Below are positions 1 to 5,260 of a stretch of DNA of 5,260 nt, one piece after another (positions within the stretch are counted from its first letter, which is position 1; each line of letters opens with the position of its first letter). Source of the stretch: Candidatus Zixiibacteriota bacterium (GTDB taxonomy: Bacteria; Zixibacteria; MSB-5A5; JAABVY01; JAHJOQ01); assembly GCA_024275215.1 (NCBI GenBank), contig JAJRZO010000022.1:1-5260 (forward strand), written 5' to 3'. The translations under genes and the position numbers were made by a program. Below the pieces are notes generated by a model. The model ran no database searches. It was given only the letters and a program-made list of their open reading frames with translations, and was not told where the DNA came from.

Positions 1-287
1 CTGTAGTTCACTATCCAGACGGGATCATCAGGACCAAGAACATCTGCTTCCACACCGTTGATCTTGACAGTGATTGTATCATTTACGTCTGCACCCTCAT
101 CGACGTCTGGTGTTAAATCATCATCAAGGTAAACCGGAAGATAGCCATACTGGCCTGTGTTCTCGACAATGAATCGACCACAATGAACACCATCGGGATC
201 ATACGTATCGACAATCGCTCCGACAGGCAACGGTTGTCCGTTCAGGGTCGAACTTTCGCTGAAGAAATGCACCCACTGATCTGTTGG
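1..287 (-). other. WV-DPDG-CG domain, copy 3 (in the second gene)
   Basis: Residues 31-110 of the second gene align without gaps to the two copies in the large protein. By hand count there are 36 identities in 81 columns with copy 1 and 29 in 80 with copy 2. Fully shared positions include PT, WV, the Gly before the xVV/IV strand, Asp-x-x-Gly, Cys-Gly, Val, Gly, VY and DD, and the Glu-Gly that follows. The acidic stretch (DDD, then DVDEGADVND) resembles copy 1 and could bind a metal, which is inference. I recognise the pattern from environmental secreted proteins but cannot give a reliable family name. Confidence 0.8.
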
Positions 288-377
288 TATAACATCGGCG
301 TTTGCGGATGACGCCACAAAGACAGACAACAACAAGAGAGGTAACAGCCAGGCGGAATTTCTAATAAGTTTTTTCAA
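1..377 (-). CDS. Secreted protein with an N-terminal WV-DPDG-CG domain (3' end beyond the left edge)
   Basis: This reading frame opens with TTG at 377-375 and stays open for 125 codons to the left edge, so only the N-terminal part is visible. TTG is preferred because a perfect GGAGGTGA lies just upstream, the next codons are Met-Lys-Lys-Leu followed by a hydrophobic core, and no ATG or GTG lies between it and the in-frame stop at 426-428. Residues 1-27 form a signal peptide (basic KK, then WLLPLLLLSVFVA, then cleavage motif ANA before D28). Residues 31-125 match two internal domains of the large neighbouring protein: PT..WV (31-36), YDPDG (59-63), CG (66-67), GYLPVY, DDD, DEG and ITVKING. The product is therefore exported to at least the periplasm and probably further. 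The gap to the upstream stop is 59 nt, which suggests one transcription unit. The molecular function of the domain is not known to me. The missing C-terminal part could carry further modules or a sorting domain. Confidence 0.88.
   Translation of the reverse strand, partial: MKKLIRNSAWLLPLLLLSVFVASSANADVIPTDQWVHFFSESSTLNGQPLPVGAIVDTYDPDGVHCGRFIVENTGQYGYLPVYLDDDLTPDVDEGADVNDTITVKINGVEADVLGPDDPVWIVNY
297..377 (-). other. Signal peptide, signal peptidase I type
   Basis: The first 27 codons of the second gene encode a basic N-terminus (Lys2, Lys3, Arg6), a hydrophobic core at residues 10-22 (W-L-L-P-L-L-L-L-S-V-F-V-A), and an A-x-A cleavage motif (Ala25-Asn26-Ala27) before Asp28. There is no lipobox cysteine, so signal peptidase I rather than lipoprotein processing is expected. 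The assignment rests on the residue pattern; no prediction program was run. Confidence 0.85.
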
Positions 378-381
378 GAGG

Positions 382-389
382 TCACCTCC
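382..389 (-). promoter_or_regulatory. Shine-Dalgarno site that fixes the TTG start
   Basis: On the minus strand the sequence is GGAGGTGA, a perfect 8-nt complement of the usual 16S rRNA 3' end. Seven nucleotides lie between the end of GGAGG and the TTG codon at 377-375, which is near the ideal distance. A strong site is a plausible compensation for the weak TTG initiator. It also supports translation of this gene independently of the upstream stop codon 59 nt away. Confidence 0.85.
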
Positions 390-396
390 GAGAATT

Positions 397-424
397 AGCA
401 GGGCGGCTTTCTTACCGCCCTGCT
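397..424 (-). terminator. Intercistronic GC-rich hairpin, terminator-like but without a U-tract
   Basis: Positions 397-406 and 415-424 are perfect inverted repeats (AGCAGGGCGG against CCGCCCTGCT), giving a 10-bp stem, about eight of its pairs G:C, with an 8-nt loop. It begins 12 nt after the TAA stop of the large gene and ends 7 nt before the Shine-Dalgarno of the next gene. On the minus strand the stem is followed by AATTCTCGG rather than a run of T, so a classical intrinsic terminator is not supported. It may instead act as a partial terminator, or as an mRNA-processing or stabilising element that sets different levels for the two genes. The hairpin is certain as a sequence; its role is inferred. 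Confidence 0.5.
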
Positions 425-436
425 GTTAAATGGCTG

Positions 437-3400
437 TTACTTCATCAACATCATCTTCTTAGTCATAGTATAATCACCGGATGTCAACTTGTAGAAGTAG
501 ACTCCGGACGATACTGTGCGCCCGCTCAGGTCGCTGCCGTTCCATTCGACCGTGTAGTCGCCTGCGGCTCTGTATTCGTCAACCAGAACATTCACAACAT
601 TACCAAGAAGATTGTAAACAACCAGGCTCACGTGAGCGTCTTTGCCAACGCTGAACGAGATGCTGGTACTCGGATTAAACGGGTTCGGATAGTTCTGCTT
701 CAGTACAAAAGCATCCGGAAGAGTAACATTGCCGCCGCCCAGCGAATTCAGGGCGCCAACCTCGACACGATCGCCGTGTCCAGTCCACTCAAAGTTCTCT
801 TCAGTAGCGACACCGTCTATCACGAGATGGAATGTGCCGCCAGTTGTCGGACCTTCAAACTTGTCTGAAGTTGTATTGTCATCGCCATAGACAGCCATGA
901 AGCCGAGTTTGCCTGAGGACTTGACCTCGAACGCACCGCAAATTGTGCCGTGCTCATCGACAGCCTCGACAACAGAACCGGCTTCCAGCGCACGACCGTC
1001 AACCGTAACATTGCCGCCAAAGACATCCACCCACTGAGTCGTAGGAGTAACATCTTTCAACACGGCAAGCTTGGCCGATGGCTTGTCCGGTGTGCCAGTG
1101 AAAGAAGCAGCCACCGGAGCTCCGGGATAGGTCAGCATAACATCATCGGTAACTTTATACCAATAACCGAAGGTCGGTCCAAGATGCGTGAGGTCGGACA
1201 GACCCGGATTCTCAGGATCGTAGACCATACCGCCTTCTTCACAGTCGAATCCAAGAGCGACAACCAGAACATCCATAATGGAAACCAGAGCATCCTCTGT
1301 CATCATAACGCCGGTGGGCAGGTATGACGCAAGGTTCCAACCTTCTTCGAGAGAGATCGGAGTTGACGGATCAACCGGCAGTCCTGATACGCAGAACTCC
1401 ATCGCGTCAGTCATCTTGACCCAGTAACCATGATAGTGGTCAACTGTCTCAAGCGTTGAGAACTCGGGATAATCAGGATCGTAAGTCATCGCGCCCTGCT
1501 CGAATCCGAGCACGACTTCGACGTAATCCATAATCGGAGCCATCACGACTTCGATGTCATCAACTTCCGTATCGACATTCCACGAGATCAGATTCCAGCC
1601 CTCGCAGAGATCCATACAGACTTCTTTTATGATGTAACCATCGAAGCAGGCTTCGAAGTTATCGCCATTCTGGGTCCAGTAAACCGGAGCACCAAGATAC
1701 GGAGTCATATCATAGCCGTTCAGCTTCACAGTAATCGGGTCACCCGGATCACAACCTTCGTCGAGACCAGGCGTGTACTCGTCATCGCGGTAAACCGGCA
1801 TGAAACCATACTTACCCAATTCGGTAACGAAATACTGACCACAGAGAATGCCATCAGGATCATAAGCCTCTACGACATCGCCCGGAAGAATAGGATAATC
1901 TTCAAACATGGCTTCGTCGCAGTAGAGGTTCACCCACTCGTTTGTAGGAGCAAGGTTACCAGTCGGCGTCAGAACGATCACCGCATCGCCAATGGGAGCT
2001 GTCACCAACAAGGATGCCGGATAGTAGCCGCCTTTGTAAGCGTGAAGCGTGTAGTCACCCGGATCGTAACCGAGGAACTCAAACGAGCCGTCGCCTGCGG
2101 AAATCGCAGTCTCAAGGATGCTGCCTGATGGGTACACATCCCAAAGCTCGACTGTCGCACCTGCGATTGGCGTATCAGCCGGATCCTGCACTACTCCAGC
2201 GATACCTTCATATATCGGAGGACCAACGTGCAAGTCGACAATTATCAGTTGCGGTGAGCCATCAGCATCACCAGCATCGACTGTTATCGAATCGATGTAA
2301 TCACCTTCAGTAAGACCGGTGATATCGACTGAGAGAGTTATCGTGCCATCGTTTATTCCCGATGTCGGAGCAATGCTCAACCAGGTACCGACATGAGTCC
2401 ATGCATCCCAATCGAAATCAGTATCACCACAGTTGATGACATCGAGAGTCTGGTCAGCAGGATTCGGACCACCCTGAATCGCATTGAATGTGAATGAGTT
2501 TTCACTGACATCGAGACAGGCTTGCTGCACTTCAAGAATCTCAATCGATCCCGCATAGAAAGCAGGATAGACAGGAAGTCCTTCAGCATCAGCGTACATC
2601 AACTCGTTTGCAGGTTCGATAAACGCTGAATCAATCGGAACAATACCCGGCGCCGCGCCTGAATCAATCGAGAAATACAGATTCGCCATCAGGCCTCTGC
2701 CGACAGGAATCAGCGGCTCGTCGATAACAATCACACCTGTAAGCACAGTCTGTACGACATTGTCAATCGCGACTGGCTTTGTTGCGACATAATCGACTCT
2801 CGAACCGATAAACGAAACCGAGTCGCATGTAATGCCGTTGAAATCCTTTGTAAAGAACTGATTGAAGATCAGCGGAAGCGAGATGCCTGACAGTTCTTCA
2901 CCATTGCTGAATGTAACAGGTACAACAACCTGATCACCGGGCATACCGCTTGTATTGCCAACCCAGACAGTATCGCCTTCGAGAACCGGCGGCTCTGTCA
3001 CTTCGAGTTCCACAATCGCTATTTGCGGCGAGTTGATCGCATCCCCAGATTCAACAAAGATAGTATCAACATATGTATTTCCAGCCGTCAACGACGGGCC
3101 GGTGTCAATCGAAAGCGTCACCACCGATGGCGCGGTTCCTGAGGCTGCCGACATATCGAGCCAGCCGGTTGTCTCAGTATCATACGCTGTCCAGTTCAAA
3201 GTTCCGGAGCCAACGTTTGTGATGTTCAGATCCTGATCGGCAGGAGCAGGTCCGCCCTCTTCCCATGTGAAGAAGAAGTAGTTCGGATCAAGCTCGATTT
3301 CCGGCACACCGGTTACAACCAATTCAACATGAACAAACACTGTGTCGCCAATTGCATCCTTGTCCGGAACATTCTGTGTGATGACTAAGATGTCGTGATA

Positions 3401-5260
3401 GACGCCTTCAGTCAAACCTGCCACGCTGGCAGTGACTGTCATCACCGACGGTGTCGTGCCAAAACTCGGGTCATAGCCCAGCCATGGGGCAGCCTTTTCC
3501 ATATCAAGAACCACCCAAGGGAGTTCAGTATCGGGAGAATCGGTCGATGTAATAGAAACTTCCTGAGGATCAGGATCGGGGCCGCCTTCGACAGCAGTGA
3601 AGCTGAGTTCACTCGGCGCAATCATCAGCAGCGGTTCTGTGCCTATTGTGAGCACGACCGGAATAGTATCAGCAGCCATAGGTTGCTTATCAACTTCGCT
3701 TACGATGATCGTATCGTGGTACTCGCCGGCTGTCATACCGGTCACATCCACCATGACATCGACATCAAGAGCATTTGTACCTGAGTAGTCGGAAAGTGTG
3801 AGCCAGGGCTGAGAGTTGCTTGCAGCCCAGAATAAATCACAGGTTCCGCCGTTTGTAATATGCAAAGTTTGCGGAGTCGGATTTGCGCCACCCTCCTGAG
3901 CGTCAAAGGCAAAGCTCGCAGGTGAAGTCTGCAACTCGGCAGGAGAGCAATTAATAACCAGCAGCACTCCGACATAGACAGGACTCTCGTTGACACCGTC
4001 ATGTGTAATCACGATGGTATCCAAATACATACCTTCAGTGAGCCCTGTTGCGTCAACCGACACATCAATATCCGCAGGCGCAGTGCCTGACGTACTTGAA
4101 AGTAGAAGCCAGCTTACATCTTTTGTGGCGGACCAGTTCAGATCGCAAGTACCTGTCTTGCTAATACTCAATGTCTGAGCAGATGGATTGGGACCGCCTT
4201 CGACAACATTGAATGACAAGACAACAGGATCAACTTCGATCTCAGCCGGAGCGCACGTAATATTCAGAGTAACGTCAACCATCTGAGGATCATTGCTGGC
4301 GGCAGGATCGGTAACCCACAATGATGTTGCATAAGTGCCGACAGCCAGACCTGAGATGTCAACACTCAGGACGGTGAATCCGTCACCGGTTCCCGTTACT
4401 GGAGCTTCGGTCAACCACAGCGCGTCATCTCCTGCAGTCCAGTTGAGTGTGCCGCCGCCGTCGTTTGTAATCCAGACTGTGTCATCAGCCGGATTCGCGC
4501 CGCCTTCGACAGCATCGAATGTGATGCTGGTCGGATCGAGCACGATCACAGGCGGAGGTTCGGCAATGTTCAGTGTCACCGGAACTGTCTGCGGATCATT
4601 TGTCGCAGCAGGATCAGAAACGGTCACTGTGGCAATGTAGGTGCCGGCAGTCATGCCAGTAATATCAACAGATAGAACCGTTGAACCGTCACCGGAACCG
4701 CTGGTTGGGTTAAGAGTCAGCCATGTCACATCATCATCTGATGCTGTCCAGTTCAATGTTCCGGAACCGGTATTTGTAATGTTCAAAGTCTGAGTCGCCG
4801 GATTAGCTCCGCCCTCGACAGCATTGAAAGTAAAGCTTGTCGGGTCAAGATTAATCGTTGGTTCCTCAGCAGGCGAACACATATTATTAACTACATGAAT
4901 CGTCGCACCGATGAATTCCGGCGCAAAACCCGTACCGCCGCCACTTGGAGAGAACTTGAATGATCCCGCCGGTGGAAAGAATGTCGAGTCTATGACAATG
5001 TCAAATTCACATGGCAGTAGGGTCGGATCAGGAATCTTGATTGAAACATCACCAAGTTTCGTCGATGTATTCGCGGGCCATAGCGGACCAAACAAATTAA
5101 TAAAACCAATCAGACAACCATTAAACTCATGAAGTGTTGCTTCTGGATAACTCGCAGAGTCTATAGCACTGTAAGTATATGCATAAATCTGCGGTATTAT
5201 GGAATTATAAAAAGTGTCTGCAACCACAATCAGGGAATCATCATGACCGGTACCACCACC
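437..5260 (-). CDS. Large modular T9SS-sorted surface/extracellular protein with BACON and cohesin-like domains (5' end beyond the right edge)
   Basis: An open frame runs from the right edge to TAA at 439-437, giving at least 1607 residues. Residues here are counted from the first full codon at 5260. The codons before the GTG at 5227 read GGGTGHDDSLI with no stop, so that GTG is internal and the true start lies outside. Modules in order are: cohesin-like tail (about 1-124), six BACON-type beta-sandwich repeats (135-754), cohesin-like domain (761-911), seventh BACON repeat (914-1012), carboxypeptidase-regulatory-like domain (1016-1099), WV-DPDG-CG copy 1 (1103-1213), two GWNL repeats (1215-1384), WV-DPDG-CG copy 2 (1404-1503) and sorting domain (1514-1607). 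No catalytic motif, transmembrane helix or sortase signal is visible. The protein is probably carried across the outer membrane and stays at the surface or is released, acting in binding, adhesion or scaffolding. Function is inferred from modules only. The hairpin and the second secreted-protein gene follow directly. Confidence 0.93.
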   Translation of the reverse strand, partial: GGGTGHDDSLIVVADTFYNSIIPQIYAYTYSAIDSASYPEATLHEFNGCLIGFINLFGPLWPANTSTKLGDVSIKIPDPTLLPCEFDIVIDSTFFPPAGSFKFSPSGGGTGFAPEFIGATIHVVNNMCSPAEEPTINLDPTSFTFNAVEGGANPATQTLNITNTGSGTLNWTASDDDVTWLTLNPTSGSGDGSTVLSVDITGMTAGTYIATVTVSDPAATNDPQTVPVTLNIAEPPPVIVLDPTSITFDAVEGGANPADDTVWITNDGGGTLNWTAGDDALWLTEAPVTGTGDGFTVLSVDISGLAVGTYATSLWVTDPAASNDPQMVDVTLNITCAPAEIEVDPVVLSFNVVEGGPNPSAQTLSISKTGTCDLNWSATKDVSWLLLSSTSGTAPADIDVSVDATGLTEGMYLDTIVITHDGVNESPVYVGVLLVINCSPAELQTSPASFAFDAQEGGANPTPQTLHITNGGTCDLFWAASNSQPWLTLSDYSGTNALDVDVMVDVTGMTAGEYHDTIIVSEVDKQPMAADTIPVVLTIGTEPLLMIAPSELSFTAVEGGPDPDPQEVSITSTDSPDTELPWVVLDMEKAAPWLGYDPSFGTTPSVMTVTASVAGLTEGVYHDILVITQNVPDKDAIGDTVFVHVELVVTGVPEIELDPNYFFFTWEEGGPAPADQDLNITNVGSGTLNWTAYDTETTGWLDMSAASGTAPSVVTLSIDTGPSLTAGNTYVDTIFVESGDAINSPQIAIVELEVTEPPVLEGDTVWVGNTSGMPGDQVVVPVTFSNGEELSGISLPLIFNQFFTKDFNGITCDSVSFIGSRVDYVATKPVAIDNVVQTVLTGVIVIDEPLIPVGRGLMANLYFSIDSGAAPGIVPIDSAFIEPANELMYADAEGLPVYPAFYAGSIEILEVQQACLDVSENSFTFNAIQGGPNPADQTLDVINCGDTDFDWDAWTHVGTWLSIAPTSGINDGTITLSVDITGLTEGDYIDSITVDAGDADGSPQLIIVDLHVGPPIYEGIAGVVQDPADTPIAGATVELWDVYPSGSILETAISAGDGSFEFLGYDPGDYTLHAYKGGYYPASLLVTAPIGDAVIVLTPTGNLAPTNEWVNLYCDEAMFEDYPILPGDVVEAYDPDGILCGQYFVTELGKYGFMPVYRDDEYTPGLDEGCDPGDPITVKLNGYDMTPYLGAPVYWTQNGDNFEACFDGYIIKEVCMDLCEGWNLISWNVDTEVDDIEVVMAPIMDYVEVVLGFEQGAMTYDPDYPEFSTLETVDHYHGYWVKMTDAMEFCVSGLPVDPSTPISLEEGWNLASYLPTGVMMTEDALVSIMDVLVVALGFDCEEGGMVYDPENPGLSDLTHLGPTFGYWYKVTDDVMLTYPGAPVAASFTGTPDKPSAKLAVLKDVTPTTQWVDVFGGNVTVDGRALEAGSVVEAVDEHGTICGAFEVKSSGKLGFMAVYGDDNTTSDKFEGPTTGGTFHLVIDGVATEENFEWTGHGDRVEVGALNSLGGGNVTLPDAFVLKQNYPNPFNPSTSISFSVGKDAHVSLVVYNLLGNVVNVLVDEYRAAGDYTVEWNGSDLSGRTVSSGVYFYKLTSGDYTMTKKMMLMK
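440..721 (-). other. C-terminal type IX secretion sorting / FlgD-Ig-like domain
   Basis: Residues 1514-1607 begin with LPDAFVLKQNYPNPFNPSTS, followed by I.FSV, VSLVVYNLLGNVV, AAGDYTVEWNGSDLSGR, SSGVYFYKL and a terminal TKKMMLMK. This is the classical pattern of type A T9SS sorting domains and their FlgD-Ig-like relatives. In Bacteroidota the domain directs export through the outer membrane and is then removed or used for attachment. Outside that phylum the dependence on T9SS is inferred. It ends exactly at the stop codon, as expected for a sorting signal. Confidence 0.92.
752..1051 (-). other. WV-DPDG-CG domain, copy 2 (acidic loop degenerate)
   Basis: Residues 1404-1503 contain PTTQWVDVFG, GSVVEAVDEHG, ICGAFEV, GKLGFMAVYGDD and FEGPTTGG. 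It aligns without gaps to the other two copies (28 identities in 80 columns with copy 1). The DPDG is DEHG and the acidic DEG.D..D segment is replaced by FEGPTTGG, so any metal site in the other copies is probably lost here. It is followed by a short Gly/Asn-rich link to the sorting domain. Confidence 0.74.
1109..1618 (-). repeat. Two tandem GWNL...GYWxK repeats
   Basis: Residues 1215-1297 and 1301-1384 are two copies of an about 86-residue unit. Aligned landmarks are GWNLISW and GWNLASY, IMDYVEVVLGF and IMDVLVVALGF, MTYDPDYP and MVYDPENP, FSTL and LSDL, GYWVKMTD and GYWYKVTD, and a closing GLPV and GAPV. The unit is familiar from secreted proteins of FCB-type bacteria that also end in T9SS sorting domains, but I know no experimentally defined function. 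Both copies sit between the two WV-DPDG-CG domains. Confidence 0.75.
1622..1954 (-). other. WV-DPDG-CG domain, copy 1
   Basis: Residues 1103-1213 contain PTNEWVNLY, PGDVVEAYDPDG, LCGQYFV, GKYGFMPVYRDDEYTP, LDEGCDPGDPITVKLNG and a closing FEACFDGY. It is the copy most like that in the downstream gene, with 36 of 81 identical columns. It carries extra cysteines (1114, 1170, 1205) besides the conserved Cys-Gly (1140). The acidic DD...DEG.D..D stretch is intact and might coordinate calcium, which is inference from residue content only. Confidence 0.78.
1964..2215 (-). other. Carboxypeptidase-regulatory-like (CarboxypepD_reg) domain
   Basis: Residues 1016-1099 show the usual strand order: IYEGIAGVVQD, then P-IAGATVELWD, a stretch of strand with ETAISAGDGSFEFLGYDPGDYTL, HAYKGGYYPAS and a closing AVIVLTP. 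The G.V.D....PI.GA.V.L and DG.F.F....GDYTL signatures are characteristic. This fold is a transthyretin-like beta-sandwich found as a spacer in secreted and outer-membrane proteins. It is non-catalytic here. Confidence 0.82.
2225..2521 (-). repeat. Seventh, separate BACON-type repeat
   Basis: Residues 914-1012 contain SFTFNAIQGGPNPADQTL, then a Cys-containing strand, DFDWDAW, TWLSIAPTSG, SVDITGLTEGDYIDSITV and a closing IIVDLHV strand. It matches the six-unit array but sits after the second cohesin-like domain, and the usual EGG is QGG. Its two cysteines (residues 915 and 944) are shifted relative to those in units 3 and 4 in a complementary way (see findings). Confidence 0.83.
2528..2980 (-). 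other. Cohesin-like domain (second copy, complete)
   Basis: Residues 761-911 begin GDTVWVGNTSGMPGDQVVVPV, followed by N.EELSGISLPL, a pattern typical of cohesin and related carbohydrate-binding folds: an opening strand, a PGD turn, a VPV strand, then a G-hydrophobic strand. The end reads DSAFIEP...G..VYPAFYAGSIEI. Length of about 150 residues fits a cohesin. Cohesins bind dockerin modules in cellulosomes and in many non-cellulosomal surface proteins. No dockerin (paired calcium-loop repeats) is visible in this window, so a partner would be encoded elsewhere, or the domain may have another binding role. The two cohesin-like domains bracket the main BACON array. Confidence 0.62.
2999..4858 (-). 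repeat. Six tandem BACON-type beta-sandwich repeats of about 100 residues
   Basis: Units lie at about 4565-4858, 4259-4549, 3950-4243, 3644-3937, 3314-3631 and 2999-3304. Each runs: hydrophobic strand with DP or SP, then SF.F.A.EGG.NP, then a Q.L.ITN.G strand, LNWTA, a WL motif with .P.SGT, then SVD.TGLT.G.Y.DTI.V and a closing V.L.I strand. The EGG motif varies as EGGANP, EGGANP, EGGPNP, EGGANP, EGGPDP, EGGPAP. BACON domains are known as beta-sandwich modules of secreted proteins, often next to carbohydrate-active domains, where they act as binders or spacers. Units 1 and 2 are the closest pair, about two thirds identical over 95 columns by hand count, which suggests a recent duplication. 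Units 3 and 4 carry paired cysteines. Unit 5 is the most divergent, lacking the usual LNW. Confidence 0.85.
4889..5260 (-). other. C-terminal part of a cohesin-like domain (first copy, cut by the window edge)
   Basis: The first 124 visible residues look beta-rich and at first unclassifiable, but they align with the second half of the cohesin-like domain at 2528-2980. Shared features include CLIGFI against VLTGVI, PLWP against PLIP, and a strong C-terminal match: D-S-x-F-x-x-P-A, then G, then P-x-F-x-G-x-I. The final strand leads straight into a Cys-Ser-Pro-Ala linker and the first BACON repeat, just as the second copy leads into the seventh repeat. Cysteines fall at residues 49, 84 and 128. 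The similarity was found by eye and is moderate. Confidence 0.55.

Noticed and set aside
397..424. Strong bidirectional intrinsic terminator
   Set aside because: The stem is perfect but is followed by AATTCTCGG on the minus strand and GTTAAATGG on the plus strand, with no T-run on either side. No plus-strand gene needs termination here.
632..868. Plus-strand open frame of 78 codons
   Set aside because: It lies antisense to the sorting domain and WV-DPDG-CG copy 2, has no ribosome site, and its product shows no recognisable motif.
950..1327. Plus-strand open frame of 125 codons
   Set aside because: It is antisense to well-supported repeats of the large protein; the translation is low in hydrophobic pattern and resembles no family.
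3395..3784. Plus-strand open frame of 129 codons rich in Cys, His and Arg
   Set aside because: The CxxH-like look comes from reading the reverse complement of repeated Asp/Thr/Val-rich BACON codons. It is fully antisense to repeats 4 and 5 and has no start signal, so no zinc-binding gene is claimed.
2225..4858. CRISPR array or DNA-level satellite
   Set aside because: The periodicity is about 300 nt, keeps the reading frame and is conserved at protein rather than DNA level, so it reflects domain repeats.
5225..5227. GTG as the start codon of the large gene
   Set aside because: The frame stays open upstream to the window edge, no Shine-Dalgarno precedes it, no signal peptide follows, and the residues around it belong to a beta-rich domain already in progress.

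Overview
The window holds parts of two genes, both on the minus strand and both cut by a window edge. No RNA gene, mobile element, CRISPR array or credible plus-strand gene was found. The DNA is about half G+C. The large protein ends in a type IX secretion (T9SS)/FlgD-Ig-like sorting domain and carries a string of BACON-type beta-sandwich repeats with the EGGANP...ITN.G.GTLNW signature. This points to a Gram-negative member of the FCB-type bacteria. The repeat style resembles environmental lineages such as Zixibacteria, KSB1, Marinimicrobia or Calditrichota, but that placement is from memory of family style and is not proven here.

Layout in transcription order (right to left). Positions 5260-437 encode at least 1607 residues of a modular secreted protein whose start lies beyond the right edge. 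Its modules are the tail of a cohesin-like domain, six BACON-type repeats, a second complete cohesin-like domain, a seventh BACON-type repeat, a carboxypeptidase-regulatory-like fold, a domain called here the WV-DPDG-CG domain, two tandem GWNL...GYWxK repeats, a second WV-DPDG-CG domain, and the C-terminal sorting domain. After its TAA stop, a 10-bp perfect GC-rich hairpin lies at 397-424. Next come a perfect Shine-Dalgarno sequence and a TTG start at 377. This opens a second gene with a clear signal peptide that runs off the left edge after 125 codons.

The mature part of the second protein is a third copy of the WV-DPDG-CG domain. All three copies align without gaps over 80 columns, so the two neighbours share a module, are both exported, and are probably co-transcribed. 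No catalytic domain is visible in either. The picture is of extracellular or surface-attached scaffold/adhesion-type proteins built from binding and spacer modules. The most notable points are the shared, poorly characterised domain, the two cohesin-like domains around the BACON array, and paired cysteines in a subset of the BACON repeats. No clearly new biological system could be demonstrated from this window alone.
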